Assembly: GCA_965263345.1 (NCBI GenBank)
Contig: CBDHHC010000016.1
Coordinates: 62,001 to 126,000, forward strand
Direction of reading: 5' to 3'
DNA from: CBDHHC01 sp965263345
GTDB lineage: Bacteria; Pseudomonadota; Alphaproteobacteria; Rhizobiales; CBDHHC01
DNA: 64,000 nt
Shown: positions 9,060-18,471 of the stretch, one piece after another
How the letters are laid out: the number at the start of each line of letters is the position of its first letter
Numbering within the stretch: position 1 is the first letter of the stretch
Position numbers and translations under genes: made by a program
Notes under the pieces: model-generated
Told to the model about the DNA's origin: nothing
Databases searched by the model: none
Seen by the model: only the letters and a program-made list of their open reading frames with translations

Positions 9060-11072
9060 CTATCGCAATAACGCCTTTGCAGTTGTTACAACATTTTCCG
9101 TAGTAATATTAAAATGTTCATACAAAGCATTGATCGGAGCAGAAGCACCAAAACTCTTCATACCCACAAACGACCCATTCTCTCCGAGCCATTTATTCCA
9201 ACCCAATTCCACAGCAGCTTCAACTGCAACACGAGGAGCTGAACCCAGAACTTGTTTTTTATAATCATCATTTTGTTGTTCAAAAAGTTCCCAACAAGGC
9301 ATAGATACAACAGCTACTTTAATTCCATCTTCTTTTAAAGATTTTGCAGCTTCAACAGCAAGAGACAATTCTGAACCAGTACCAATGAGCGTAATATCTC
9401 TCTCCCCTTCAGCATCAATGATAACATAAGCTCCTTTAGAACATAAATTTTCTTCAGAACTTTCGCGGACAAGAGGAACCCCTTGACGGGTTAATGCTAA
9501 GATACTTGGTGCGGAAGATGATGACAAAGCGAGTTCCCAGCATTCTGCAACCTCTACAGAATCCGCAGGACGAAACACGTTCAAATTTGGTATCGCTCTT
9601 AAGCTCGCTAGATGCTCTACAGGCTGGTGTGTTGGCCCATCTTCGCCAAGACCGATAGAGTCATGTGTCATGACATGGATTGCGCGTTGTTTCATAAGAG
9701 CAGCAAGGCGAATTGACGGACGGCAATAATCTGTAAACACCAGAAATGTTGCCCCAACAGGAACAAGTCCTCCATATAATGCCATACCATTCATCGCTGC
9801 AGCCATAGCATGTTCTCGAACACCATAGTGCAGATAGTTTCCAGAAAAATCATCTGGAGTAATTGGCTTATAGTGACTAGTTTTCGTACCATTCGACCCA
9901 GTTAAATCAGCAGAGCCACAAACCAGACTAGGCACAGCAGGAAGAATTTTTTCCAGTACTTTTTGAGAAGATACGCGTGTTGCAAGCTTTGCCTTGTTTG
10001 CGATAAACTCTGCCTTAGCATCTTGAGCCGCAGCTTTCAAAGCAGATTGAACTTGTTCATTCACAGGGTCTTCAATAAGTGCTCGATCAGTTTCAGGCAA
10101 TTGAGCCCAAATTGACTGCCAGTTTTCATATTCCTCATGCGAACGAGTACCTGCCGCCCTCCATACATCTAAAACATCTGATGGAATTTCAAATGGCGCA
10201 TGCGGCCACCCCAGTGCTTCACGTGTCAATGTAATTTCATCATCACCAAGAGCTGCACCATGCGAACCAGCAGTCCCTTGTTTATTAGGAGAACCATAAC
10301 CAATAACCGTACGACATGCGATCATAGAAGGTTTATCAGTAACAGCTTTTGCGCTCTCAATGGCCTGTGCTATATCTTCTGGATTATGCCCATCAGCACG
10401 AGCGACATGCCATCCAGCAGCTTCAAACCGCTTGAGCTGATCTTCAGACGTTGTTAGATCTGTAGAACCATCAATAGAAATTTGGTTATCATCAAACAAA
10501 GCAACCAACTTACCTAGCTTTAAATGCCCAGCTAGTGTAATTGCCTCTTGGCTAACCCCTTCCATCAAACATCCATCACCAACGGCAACATAAGTGAAAT
10601 GATTGATAACTTCACTACCATAACGTTGATTCAACAACTTTTCTGCCATAGCCATACCAACGGCATTAGCTATACCTTGACCAAGTGGTCCAGTAGTTGT
10701 CTCAACACCTATCGTATCACCAAATTCTGGATGACCAGGTGTATTTGAACCTAATTGACGAAAATTCTTAATATCCTCAATACTCATCCCTGGATATCCA
10801 GAAAGATAAAATAGTGAATAAAGGAGCATTGAGCCATGACCAGCAGACAGAATAAAACGGTCTCGATTAACCCAATTTGGGTTTTGAACATCAAATCTCA
10901 GAAACTTAGTAAATAGGACAGTAGCAACATCTGCAAATCCCATAGGCATTCCAGGGTGCCCACTCTTTGCTTTCTCAACGGCATCCATTGAAAGAGCCCT
11001 AATCGCATTTGCTAAATCATTATGTGAAACTTTTTCTGCTTTTCCATCAACATGCGATTGCGTGTCTGACAT
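9060..11072 (-). CDS. tkt: Transketolase
   Basis: Transketolase moves two-carbon units between sugar phosphates with thiamine diphosphate. The 670-residue product has the ThDP/metal motif GDGCLMEGVSQEA (about 155-167), the N-terminal AKSGHPGMPMG and the second-domain DSIGLGEDGPTHQPVEH. I chose the ATG at 11072 because GGAGGA lies directly before it; the longer TTG start at 11084 would overlap that ribosome site. It is the first gene of tkt-pgk-rpe, so the roughly 300-base gap upstream should hold the operon promoter. Confidence 0.96.
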   Translation of the reverse strand: MSDTQSHVDGKAEKVSHNDLANAIRALSMDAVEKAKSGHPGMPMGFADVATVLFTKFLRFDVQNPNWVNRDRFILSAGHGSMLLYSLFYLSGYPGMSIEDIKNFRQLGSNTPGHPEFGDTIGVETTTGPLGQGIANAVGMAMAEKLLNQRYGSEVINHFTYVAVGDGCLMEGVSQEAITLAGHLKLGKLVALFDDNQISIDGSTDLTTSEDQLKRFEAAGWHVARADGHNPEDIAQAIESAKAVTDKPSMIACRTVIGYGSPNKQGTAGSHGAALGDDEITLTREALGWPHAPFEIPSDVLDVWRAAGTRSHEEYENWQSIWAQLPETDRALIEDPVNEQVQSALKAAAQDAKAEFIANKAKLATRVSSQKVLEKILPAVPSLVCGSADLTGSNGTKTSHYKPITPDDFSGNYLHYGVREHAMAAAMNGMALYGGLVPVGATFLVFTDYCRPSIRLAALMKQRAIHVMTHDSIGLGEDGPTHQPVEHLASLRAIPNLNVFRPADSVEVAECWELALSSSSAPSILALTRQGVPLVRESSEENLCSKGAYVIIDAEGERDITLIGTGSELSLAVEAAKSLKEDGIKVAVVSMPCWELFEQQNDDYKKQVLGSAPRVAVEAAVELGWNKWLGENGSFVGMKSFGASAPINALYEHFNITTENVVTTAKALLR

Positions 11073-11084
11073 TATATCCTCCAA

Positions 11085-11391
11085 ATTCCTTCTTTTTGCG
11101 CAGATTCAATACATTAAGCAAATTGTGAACATGGTTAACCATGCTCTGTAGACCTCAACATTTTACAGCTTAGTGATTTGTACTTAAAATCTCGCATGCT
11201 CTCGTGAGCTTCACCCTATATTTCTACTGATTATTCTTATTTGAATACAGGACATAATGTCTAGCTTAATGATAAAAAACATTATTTTTACAGAATAAAA
11301 CTTATGGCAAGATATAAATTATAAAAACGATATAGCAATATTTATTGAGAAAAACCCACAAAATGGTAATTTTGACAAATTATACAAAAAC
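11085..11391. other. Intergenic gap upstream of tkt
   Basis: No gene is seen. The side next to 11085 should hold the tkt-pgk-rpe promoter. The side next to 11391 is the 3' end of the antiporter gene, with only a weak 6-base hairpin (CAAAAT-GGTA-ATTTTG near 11358-11373). Confidence 0.35.
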
Positions 11392-13188
11392 TTAGGCAGC
11401 TGTTTGACTAGATTTTACATTCTCTGCAGCTTTAAATTCTTCATCCATGGCCTCCTCCTTATCGGAAAGTTCTTTTTCCCTCATTTCATCCTTAATGACA
11501 TTCAAAGCCTCTAAAGGAGCCCCAATTTCATGCAAAACACACGAGGCCAATTGTAAACTTGATTCAGTTATTTCTCCCACAACTTGTGTCGCTCCAAGTT
11601 GTAAAAGATGTTGTTCATGCTCGTAATCGTATGCTCTTACAAAAATAGGCAGGTCTGGCCACTCTTTTTTACACAATTGCACGACATTTGCCGAAGCAGC
11701 AGGGTCATCTAATGTAAGAACCAAAGCAGAAGCTTGATCAGCATTTACAGCCATTAAAACATCTTTGCGATTAGCATTCCCAAAAATCACGGGATACCCT
11801 TGTTCTTTCATTTTCATAACTTGCGGACCATAACGCTCAATAGCAATAAAAGGGGTTTGTTGGGCATTCAGCATTTTTGCAATTGTCTGACCAACTCTCC
11901 CAAACCCAGCAATAATAACGTGATCCGATAAGTTTTCTGTATTTTCAACAAGGTTTAACGAGTTTTCAGCATTGGTTTGTTCAGGTATCGTATCCATAAG
12001 GTACATAGCCCACTGGCTAACAAATGGTGTAATAATCATTGAAAGACTGGCAACGACAACAATAAACTGAGCAACACCATTATTTATGAGGTTGGTTTGT
12101 GACATCATCGCAGTTACAACAAAGGCAAATTCACCAACTTGGCCCAAAATCAGTCCTGTTGGTATTGCCACTTGTCTTGGCATTTGAAAGAGCAAACACA
12201 ATCCAGTAATAATCAAGGACTTTATAACATAAATCCCAACAACACAGCCAATTAACCAATAAACATCATTCCAAACAACCCGAAGATCTATAGCCATACC
12301 AATTGACATAAAAAAGAGACCCATTAAAAGGCCTTTAAACGGCTCAATATCAATTTCAATTTGATGTCTAAATTCAGTTTCTGCAAGTAAAAGTCCTGCA
12401 AGAAAAGCCCCCAAAGCCATACTCAAGCCGGCCATCGCTGTCGATGTTGCTGACAATATTAAAATCAATAACGTAAGAGCCATAAAGAATTCTGGAGCGT
12501 GTTTCACTGTTACTAATTTGAAAAGAGGCTGCAGAATAATTTTCCCAAAAACAACAATACATGAAATGACCGCAACAGCTGTTGCCAGTGCTGTAATAAG
12601 AGATAATCCAAGACCATTTTGATGTTCAGCTCCTAAAATCCCGATGAGCAAAATAATTGGAACGACGGCAAGATCTTGGAAAAGCAGAACAGAAAAACTC
12701 GAACGACCAACCCTGGACGAAAAGCGCCCCTTCTCAATTAAAAGCTGCAACACTAGTGCAGTTGAAGATAAAGCAATACAGGCTCCTATCAAGATAGATG
12801 AATTTGCCGAAAAACCAAGCGCATAAGTTATTAGGAAAAAGACAAAACTACAGGTAAAAAATTGCGCGAACCCCAAACCAAATATAAGTTTCCGCATAGA
12901 CCATAATCTGGATGTTGTAAGCTCCAGACCAATAGTAAAGAGCAAAAAGATAATACCTAGTTCAGCAAAAGTCTTAACACCCTCAACTTCTGTAATGGTA
13001 ATATGCTTTAAAAAGCTAACCTGCTCAACGAAAAGCCCTAAACCAAAAGGACCAATAAGCGTTCCAATAATAAGAAACCCTAATGTAGGACTGACCCGAA
13101 ATCTTTGGAAAGAAGGAACAAGAACTGCAGCGACTACTAAAAAAACAATTAATTCTTTGAGATAAGGAAGGTGTACCTGACTTTCCAT
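11392..13188 (-). CDS. Kef-type monovalent cation/proton antiporter with RCK domain
   Basis: CPA2-family exchanger with an N-terminal membrane domain of about 12-13 spans (residues 10-380). A cytosolic TrkA-N (RCK) nucleotide-binding domain follows, with the Rossmann start HVIIAGFGRVGQTIAK near residue 425. It most resembles KefB/KefC or YbaL-type potassium efflux proteins, which exchange K+ for H+ under control of the bound nucleotide (established for the family). No KefF/KefG partner is adjacent. The tail after residue 570 is charged and Glu/Lys-rich. I chose the ATG at 13188, with GGGG nine bases upstream, over a GTG at 13209. Ion specificity cannot be read from the sequence. Confidence 0.87.
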   Translation of the reverse strand: MESQVHLPYLKELIVFLVVAAVLVPSFQRFRVSPTLGFLIIGTLIGPFGLGLFVEQVSFLKHITITEVEGVKTFAELGIIFLLFTIGLELTTSRLWSMRKLIFGLGFAQFFTCSFVFFLITYALGFSANSSILIGACIALSSTALVLQLLIEKGRFSSRVGRSSFSVLLFQDLAVVPIILLIGILGAEHQNGLGLSLITALATAVAVISCIVVFGKIILQPLFKLVTVKHAPEFFMALTLLILILSATSTAMAGLSMALGAFLAGLLLAETEFRHQIEIDIEPFKGLLMGLFFMSIGMAIDLRVVWNDVYWLIGCVVGIYVIKSLIITGLCLLFQMPRQVAIPTGLILGQVGEFAFVVTAMMSQTNLINNGVAQFIVVVASLSMIITPFVSQWAMYLMDTIPEQTNAENSLNLVENTENLSDHVIIAGFGRVGQTIAKMLNAQQTPFIAIERYGPQVMKMKEQGYPVIFGNANRKDVLMAVNADQASALVLTLDDPAASANVVQLCKKEWPDLPIFVRAYDYEHEQHLLQLGATQVVGEITESSLQLASCVLHEIGAPLEALNVIKDEMREKELSDKEEAMDEEFKAAENVKSSQTAA

Positions 13189-13209
13189 GCAACTGCCCCA
13201 ATAACTCAC

Positions 13210-13663
13210 ACAAGCAATTTCACAAAGAATTTGTTAATCATACTTGCTCTAAAACTCTAGAAAAACGGCACACGAATATTTGTCTTTTCCAATATAAATC
13301 ATTGCGTTAGTTGAAAAATAATAAAATATTTTATGCGCAAGAGATTATATATAAGCATATTTAAATTAAAACATTGTTATTTTCTCAGAAAATCACTCCA
13401 TGTATTAAAGAAGAAAAACATAATAAATATAAAGACATAAAAATATTTGTTGATTTCATAAATACACAATAACCCATCACAATAGTTTTGTGGCCACAAT
13501 TAATAAAAAACAAGAACAATCCGCTTTTCTTAAAGAGCATTAAAGTTTAGAATATATATCCTTCGAGCTTATTCAATTATCTAAGTGTAAATATAAAAAT
13601 CTGTAGACATATCATCTAACAATATAACACCTAAATATAAAGAGAATTGGGGATAGGGGCAAA
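13210..13663. other. Divergent promoter region, AT-rich
   Basis: This gap separates the divergent antiporter and GH13 genes and must carry both promoters. It is very AT-rich with no ORF of note. The one striking element is the palindrome at 13488-13499, listed separately. Confidence 0.4.
13488..13499. promoter_or_regulatory. Perfect 12-base palindrome, possible operator
   Basis: TTGTGGCCACAA is a perfect palindrome in an otherwise A/T-dominated region, about 165 bases before the GH13 phosphorylase start. Such a GC-centred palindrome could bind a dimeric sugar-responsive repressor, but no regulator gene is next to it. This is inference from symmetry and position only. Confidence 0.3.
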
Positions 13664-15400
13664 ATGGAGCAGACACTAGAAGAACGAGTTATTGCACACT
13701 TAAAACGAATATATCCAGAGGAAAACTTACAAGATTTATGCACTAAAATTTTAAAGGCTTATTTTCCTAAAAATATATCTCCAAGAGAAACGCCTCACCA
13801 GGTCAATTCGCCTCTCTGGACTGAAAGAGATGCCGTTTTGATCACTTATGGCGACAGCATAAAAGATGGAGAACACCCTCCTCTTGAGTTGCTAGATGAT
13901 TTTTTAACCCGTTATTTATCCGATACAGTACGCGGCGTTCATATTCTTCCCTTTTTTCCGTTCAGTTCTGATGATGGTTTTGCGGTTATTGACTACACAG
14001 AAGTTAACAGCAAATTAGGCGATTGGGGGCATATCAAACATATAGCGAAACGTTTTAAACTCATGTCCGATTTAGTTTTAAACCACGCTTCAAGTCATCA
14101 TAAATGGTTCGTAGAATACATAGCAGGGAAAGAACCTGGACGTAACTATATTGTAGAAGCGGATCCTAAAGATGATTTATCAAAAGTTGTAAGACCACGC
14201 TCAAGCCCTCTCTTAAGAGAGGTGGAAACAGCAGATGGAAAAAGTCATGTTTGGTGTACATTTGGCCACGATCAAGTTGATTTAAACTTTGCCAATCCAA
14301 ATTTGCTCATTGAATTTTTGAAAATCTTAAGGCTCTATGTCTCACAAGGTATTCGGATAATACGCTTAGATGCTGTAGCTTTTCTATGGAAAGAGGTTGG
14401 AACATCCTCTATCCACCTGCCACAAACTCATGAAATTATACGTCTCATGAGAACATTAGTAAATTATGATGAAGAACCAATCATTTTGATTACAGAAACC
14501 AATGTGCCCAATCAAGAAAACTTATCATATTTTGGCAACCAGAATGAAGCTCATGTTGTTTACAATTTCTCACTGCCACCACTCATGGTTCACGCCTTAT
14601 TGACTGGAAAGTCAGATTATCTAAAAAAATGGATGATGGGCATGCCACCAGCAGCAATGGGCACAACATATCTGAATTTTACAGCATCTCACGACGGCAT
14701 TGGACAACGACCATGTGAAGGATTGCTCTCAGATAATGAGTTAAAAACAATGCATGAAACCATCAAGTCCTTTGGAGGATTGGTCTCAATGCGCAAAGAT
14801 AATAATGGGAACGACAAACCTTACGAGTTAAATATCTCACTTTTTGATGCTCTAAAAGGAACAACCAAAGGTCCAGATGAATGGCAAACCCAACGCTTTA
14901 TTTGCTCACAAACAATAATGATGGCACTTGAGGGAATTCCCGCATTTTACATACATAGTTTGTTAGCCACATCAAATGATTATGATCTTGTTGAAAAGAC
15001 CAAACACAACCGTTCAATAAACCGACATTGTTGGGATTATAATACTCTGAAAGATAAGCTTGCGGACCACGATACATCTCAAGCAAGAGTGCTGAATGAG
15101 CTAAGAAGGTTGATTGCGATAAGAAAAACACAACCAGCATTCCACCCCAATGCAACACAATTCACATTACATTTAGGATCAGAACTTTTTGGTTTTTGGA
15201 GACAAAGTATTGATCGCTCACAGAGTATTTTTTCCATCTCAAATATGACAGATGTAACGCAAGATTTGCCACTCTATAATATTAACCTGATTAATGGTGA
15301 AGATTGGAAAGATTTAATAAGCGGAGATATTCTCACAAATTCTATAGAAACAATCCCGCTTCAACCATACCAAACTGTCTGGATTACAAATAAGTTTTAA
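13664..15400 (+). CDS. GH13 sugar phosphorylase (sucrose/glucosylglycerate phosphorylase-like)
   Basis: The 578-residue protein belongs to the alpha-amylase clan and looks like subfamily GH13_18, whose members phosphorolyse alpha-glucosides. Landmarks are HILPFFPFSSDDGFAVIDY (about 97-115), the nucleophile region GIRIIRLDAVAFLWKE, the acid/base region ILITETNVPN and the third carboxylate in NFTASHDGIG. The pattern with FPFSSDDGF and the IRLDA nucleophile fits phosphorylases rather than hydrolases. Within that group sucrose, glucosylglycerate and glucosylglycerol enzymes are close, and the true substrate cannot be fixed by eye. No sugar transporter, phosphatase or regulator adjoins it. It may recycle a compatible solute (inference). 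Confidence 0.82.
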   Translation: MEQTLEERVIAHLKRIYPEENLQDLCTKILKAYFPKNISPRETPHQVNSPLWTERDAVLITYGDSIKDGEHPPLELLDDFLTRYLSDTVRGVHILPFFPFSSDDGFAVIDYTEVNSKLGDWGHIKHIAKRFKLMSDLVLNHASSHHKWFVEYIAGKEPGRNYIVEADPKDDLSKVVRPRSSPLLREVETADGKSHVWCTFGHDQVDLNFANPNLLIEFLKILRLYVSQGIRIIRLDAVAFLWKEVGTSSIHLPQTHEIIRLMRTLVNYDEEPIILITETNVPNQENLSYFGNQNEAHVVYNFSLPPLMVHALLTGKSDYLKKWMMGMPPAAMGTTYLNFTASHDGIGQRPCEGLLSDNELKTMHETIKSFGGLVSMRKDNNGNDKPYELNISLFDALKGTTKGPDEWQTQRFICSQTIMMALEGIPAFYIHSLLATSNDYDLVEKTKHNRSINRHCWDYNTLKDKLADHDTSQARVLNELRRLIAIRKTQPAFHPNATQFTLHLGSELFGFWRQSIDRSQSIFSISNMTDVTQDLPLYNINLINGEDWKDLISGDILTNSIETIPLQPYQTVWITNKF

Positions 15401-15412
15401 TACAACCTAATC

Positions 15413-15445
15413 TCGCATAATCTTGATCAATTCAAGATTATGCGA
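15413..15445. terminator. Bidirectional hairpin between convergent genes
   Basis: TCGCATAATCTTGA (15413-15426) and its exact complement (15432-15445) form a 14-base perfect stem with a 5-base loop. It lies between the stop of the GH13 gene and the stop of the convergent secreted-protein gene, so it can serve both. Neither side has a strong T run. Confidence 0.6.
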
Positions 15446-15468
15446 ACGCTCTAAAAACTAAATAAAAT

Positions 15469-15972
15469 CTAACCACGAGCTAGGTCGAAACTAACAAGTT
15501 TCACAATTCCATTTATAGGGCGTAGATTAATCACCTGTTTGTCACCTTTAACAACAACAGAAAGTTCAGAGTCAAAAACCTTACTTTTAACCAATGCCGT
15601 AATCGTTTGCCCCTCAATACTTCCCTCGATTGTGCCCTTTAACTCATTCAAACGATCAGCCCAGTCACCCGAAATTTTCTCGCCCGTTTGAATAAGATTA
15701 TTTCTGACTTCAAGTTGATAGGTATCGCTTTTACATCTAATATTTTGTTCTAATTTTCCGCCTTCACGAACCAAGAAAGTAACGCGGCACCATAGTTTCT
15801 CAACTTTGTCATCATTGGAGGTTAAACGGCCTTCCCCAACCCACCGGCCAGAAAGCGTTTTGATATCAAATACATCTTCAGCATAGGACGGAACTGTTAA
15901 AAAGCAGGAAAGGACAATAATTGAAAATAGCGCAGAAATTCTTGTATTTAGAAAAGTAAAAAAATTATTCAT
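15469..15972 (-). CDS. Secreted protein of unknown function
   Basis: I do not recognise the family. The 167-residue product has a signal peptide (about residues 1-31, ending SYAED). A soluble, probably beta-rich domain follows, with LSGRWVGEGRL near residue 40 and two cysteines (in LWCRVTF and NIRCKSD) that could form a disulfide in the periplasm. The opening pattern, a WVGEG turn followed by repeated short strands, resembles lipocalin-like or DUF-type ligand-binding barrels seen in alphaproteobacteria; this is a guess from pattern only. It lies between a convergent GH13 gene and another exported protein on the same strand. Confidence 0.7.
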   Translation of the reverse strand: MNNFFTFLNTRISALFSIIVLSCFLTVPSYAEDVFDIKTLSGRWVGEGRLTSNDDKVEKLWCRVTFLVREGGKLEQNIRCKSDTYQLEVRNNLIQTGEKISGDWADRLNELKGTIEGSIEGQTITALVKSKVFDSELSVVVKGDKQVINLRPINGIVKLVSFDLARG

Positions 15973-16055
15973 GTATTTTCCCCCGTTTTACAACATTAAA
16001 AACTTATAATCTTTTAAGACTCTAATTTAATTTTGTGTTCTAAAGGAAGATTATG

Positions 16056-16087
16056 TCAGCATTCCATGCATAACAATAAAATGCTGA
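16056..16087. terminator. Weak hairpin after the lysine-rich protein gene
   Basis: TCAGCATT (16056-16063) and AATGCTGA (16080-16087) form an 8-base stem with a 16-base loop, about 40 bases after the stop of the minus-strand gene at 16126. There is no T run in that direction; on the plus strand a T run follows about 11 bases later. Confidence 0.3.
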
Positions 16088-16125
16088 TATAAATAAGTTT
16101 TTTAACGTCTTTAAGGGAAATTGAC

Positions 16126-16797
16126 CTAACTGTTAAGTTCAATCATCTCTCTAACATATGCTGTAGGAGCCACTGCAGCACCAAGTGGTGATCGCAATCC
16201 TATAATCTCAGCAATACGACCAATAAATCCATTACAATTGTTAAGAACCAAATTCCATGTGTGAGATTTTTTCTTCTCAGTACGGATAAATTTAAGGACC
16301 TTTTTGTATTGCTTGTAATCTATAGGAACTCTAAAGCTCACAGTATGAGGAATATTTTTATCACCCCAGACAGGCTTAAGCTGGGCTTCTATACCGGCAA
16401 GGCCTGCTATAATAAGATCAGGCATTTTATCCTTGGGATGTAACCCGATTAATCTGACATTCCTCAAACGCCCTCTTGAAGTTAAACGCCCATAAGCCAT
16501 AAAACTGTGACTGGTAACACCATTCGGACGAGCACGAAATTCAACAAAATATTTCTGATTAGATTTTTTATCTAAAGATTTATGAAATACAGAAGTCTTT
16601 GCTTTTGTTTTCCTGAGTTTAGCAGACTTTTTATAGGATTTCTTCTTTTTATAAAATTTCTTCTTTTTGACTTTCTTTACACTAACATCTTTTGCGTAAG
16701 CGTCATGAGGATCAAGTGCAACAAAAGCTACCATAGCCCCTAACAAAAGAATTGAAATAAAAGCACTAAATTGAGTTAATAATTTATCGCTATTCAT
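16126..16797 (-). CDS. Exported lysine-rich protein with possible permuted papain-like domain
   Basis: The family is not named with certainty. Residues 1-35 hold a hydrophobic segment ending near AYAKD, probably a signal peptide or anchor. Residues 38-80 are extremely rich in Lys and Tyr (KKKKFYKKKKSYKK). The rest is a compact domain with GVTSHSFMAYGRL near residue 95 and LVLNNCNGFIGRIAEIIGL near residue 185. A His in an early strand plus a Cys at the start of a helix, within an NCN motif, resembles the circularly permuted NlpC/P60 or LRAT-like fold; the match is by pattern only. If so it would be a cell-envelope thiol hydrolase or acyltransferase. Confidence 0.65.
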   Translation of the reverse strand: MNSDKLLTQFSAFISILLLGAMVAFVALDPHDAYAKDVSVKKVKKKKFYKKKKSYKKSAKLRKTKAKTSVFHKSLDKKSNQKYFVEFRARPNGVTSHSFMAYGRLTSRGRLRNVRLIGLHPKDKMPDLIIAGLAGIEAQLKPVWGDKNIPHTVSFRVPIDYKQYKKVLKFIRTEKKKSHTWNLVLNNCNGFIGRIAEIIGLRSPLGAAVAPTAYVREMIELNS

Positions 16798-16951
16798 TGT
16801 ATCAAAGTCCCAATATATTCCACCTTATAACATATTTAAAAACATAAATGTAAATTGCGGTCAATGATTCGAATATCCATAATATATCATCAGAAGACAA
16901 GAGTTGTCATTCTGTATACATCACTATAAAACTATGACAATCGCCTATATT

Positions 16952-18325
16952 TTAGGCCGTGGCATGAGAAACCAGATCCACTTTGTCCGACTGCGGCACA
17001 AATTGATCATCAGCCATTTGAGGAAATTCTTTCATCAATTTTGTCACGACCCGCCTGTAACGATAATGATCCACTTCATACCTATGACGAAGGCTTTCTG
17101 TATACTTATTACCATGACCAATATCATAATATTCTTTAGCTTTGATTTTTCTAAAGGCCTCAGCGCTGTCTTCACCTGCATTACAGGCAACAATAAAACG
17201 TGTCATAAGTTTCGATTGATAATCTGCAAGTTGCCAAAAACCGCCATCAGCTGGTTGAAATAGACCAACAAAAAACAAACTATCATCTGTCCTGTGGAAT
17301 AGATTTATAAACAAATTTTTAATATCAAGGAGTTCACTTGAAGTTTGAGCATCAAAAAATGGAAGCGACACCTTATAACCAGTTGCATAAACAATCATAT
17401 CCACTGCTTCTTGACGACCATCCTTAAACTTAACAATCTGACCATCAAGCTCTTCAATATCATTTTGAATACTTATACGACCATGCCTAAGCAGATCTAA
17501 ATAACGACTTGATGCCGTCGGATGGTGTTCAAAGAACAATCCTTTAGGGTTTGGTAATCCATATCTATCATATCGTCCCACAAGCAGCTTCATAACAGAT
17601 GCAGCAATTCCACGAACAATCCATTTTGGTAATCTCAAGCGTTTCAGTTTTTCAAAGACAACATCTGTCGGACGTCCAAATATGACCTTGGGGATTATAT
17701 GGTAACCTCTTCTTAAGCTATGAAAACTCTTTTCAGCATAAAAAGAAGCATCACAGGCAATATCAAGTCCACTATTGCCAGCACCAACAATTAATACGCG
17801 CTTACCTTCAAGTTGTTTTGGTCCTTTATAATCATTAGAGTGTATTATTTCACCAGTAAAATTGCCTTTAATTTCAGGGTATTGAGGTTGAGAATGATGA
17901 CCATTGGCTATAATGATACCTTTATAGAGTGTTGGAGATTGAGCATCTCCAGCCCAAACATTCCACCCCTTTTGCAACTTCTCTACCTTACGAATAGGCG
18001 TATTAAGATGAATGTCATCATAAAGATCAAAGCGTTCCGTATAAGACTTTAAATAATTGAAAGCTTGTTCTCGACCAAGAAAATCTGGGTATTCACTAGG
18101 AATAGAATGATCAAGAAACTTCATAAATTTCTTAGAAATATTTAAATGAACTGTCTTATAAGCACAATGGGGATTCCCAGGATTCCATATACCACCAATA
18201 TCATTCGTGGCTTCATAACAATCGAATGGAATTCCAGCGAGTTTTAGATTTTTTGCAGCCGCAAGTCCGGAAGGTCCGGCACCAATAATGCAAAACTTCT
18301 CAGGTTGACTATCAGATAAGACCAC
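16952..18325 (-). CDS. Flavin-containing monooxygenase
   Basis: The 457-residue enzyme has the two Rossmann motifs of class B flavin monooxygenases: IGAGPSGLAAAKNL (residues 13-26, FAD) and VLIVGAGNSGLDIA (about 176-189, NADPH). Between them lies the FMO signature FTGEIIHSNDY (F-x-G-x-x-x-H-x-x-x-Y). FMOs oxygenate soft nucleophiles such as amines and sulfides, for example trimethylamine in marine bacteria. The substrate here is not determined, and no trimethylamine genes are nearby. The start is a GTG at 18325 with GAGGGG close upstream. Baeyer-Villiger activity is a less likely alternative. Confidence 0.88.
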   Translation of the reverse strand: MVLSDSQPEKFCIIGAGPSGLAAAKNLKLAGIPFDCYEATNDIGGIWNPGNPHCAYKTVHLNISKKFMKFLDHSIPSEYPDFLGREQAFNYLKSYTERFDLYDDIHLNTPIRKVEKLQKGWNVWAGDAQSPTLYKGIIIANGHHSQPQYPEIKGNFTGEIIHSNDYKGPKQLEGKRVLIVGAGNSGLDIACDASFYAEKSFHSLRRGYHIIPKVIFGRPTDVVFEKLKRLRLPKWIVRGIAASVMKLLVGRYDRYGLPNPKGLFFEHHPTASSRYLDLLRHGRISIQNDIEELDGQIVKFKDGRQEAVDMIVYATGYKVSLPFFDAQTSSELLDIKNLFINLFHRTDDSLFFVGLFQPADGGFWQLADYQSKLMTRFIVACNAGEDSAEAFRKIKAKEYYDIGHGNKYTESLRHRYEVDHYRYRRVVTKLMKEFPQMADDQFVPQSDKVDLVSHATA

Positions 18326-18471
18326 TTTTGCCCCTCAATTATTCTAAAACTTAAATCAAACCAATTAGATAACATACCAAGGCCGGCAAGATAGCAGACT
18401 CTCATCAGCCTGTGAAGCCCAGAGGAGATAACATATTTGTCTCTATCATAAACTCACAGTCAAAGTTAACT

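Noticed and set aside
16904..17263. Plus-strand open frame of 119 codons
   Set aside because: It lies mostly opposite the flavin monooxygenase gene, whose motifs are clear; composition is that of an antisense shadow.
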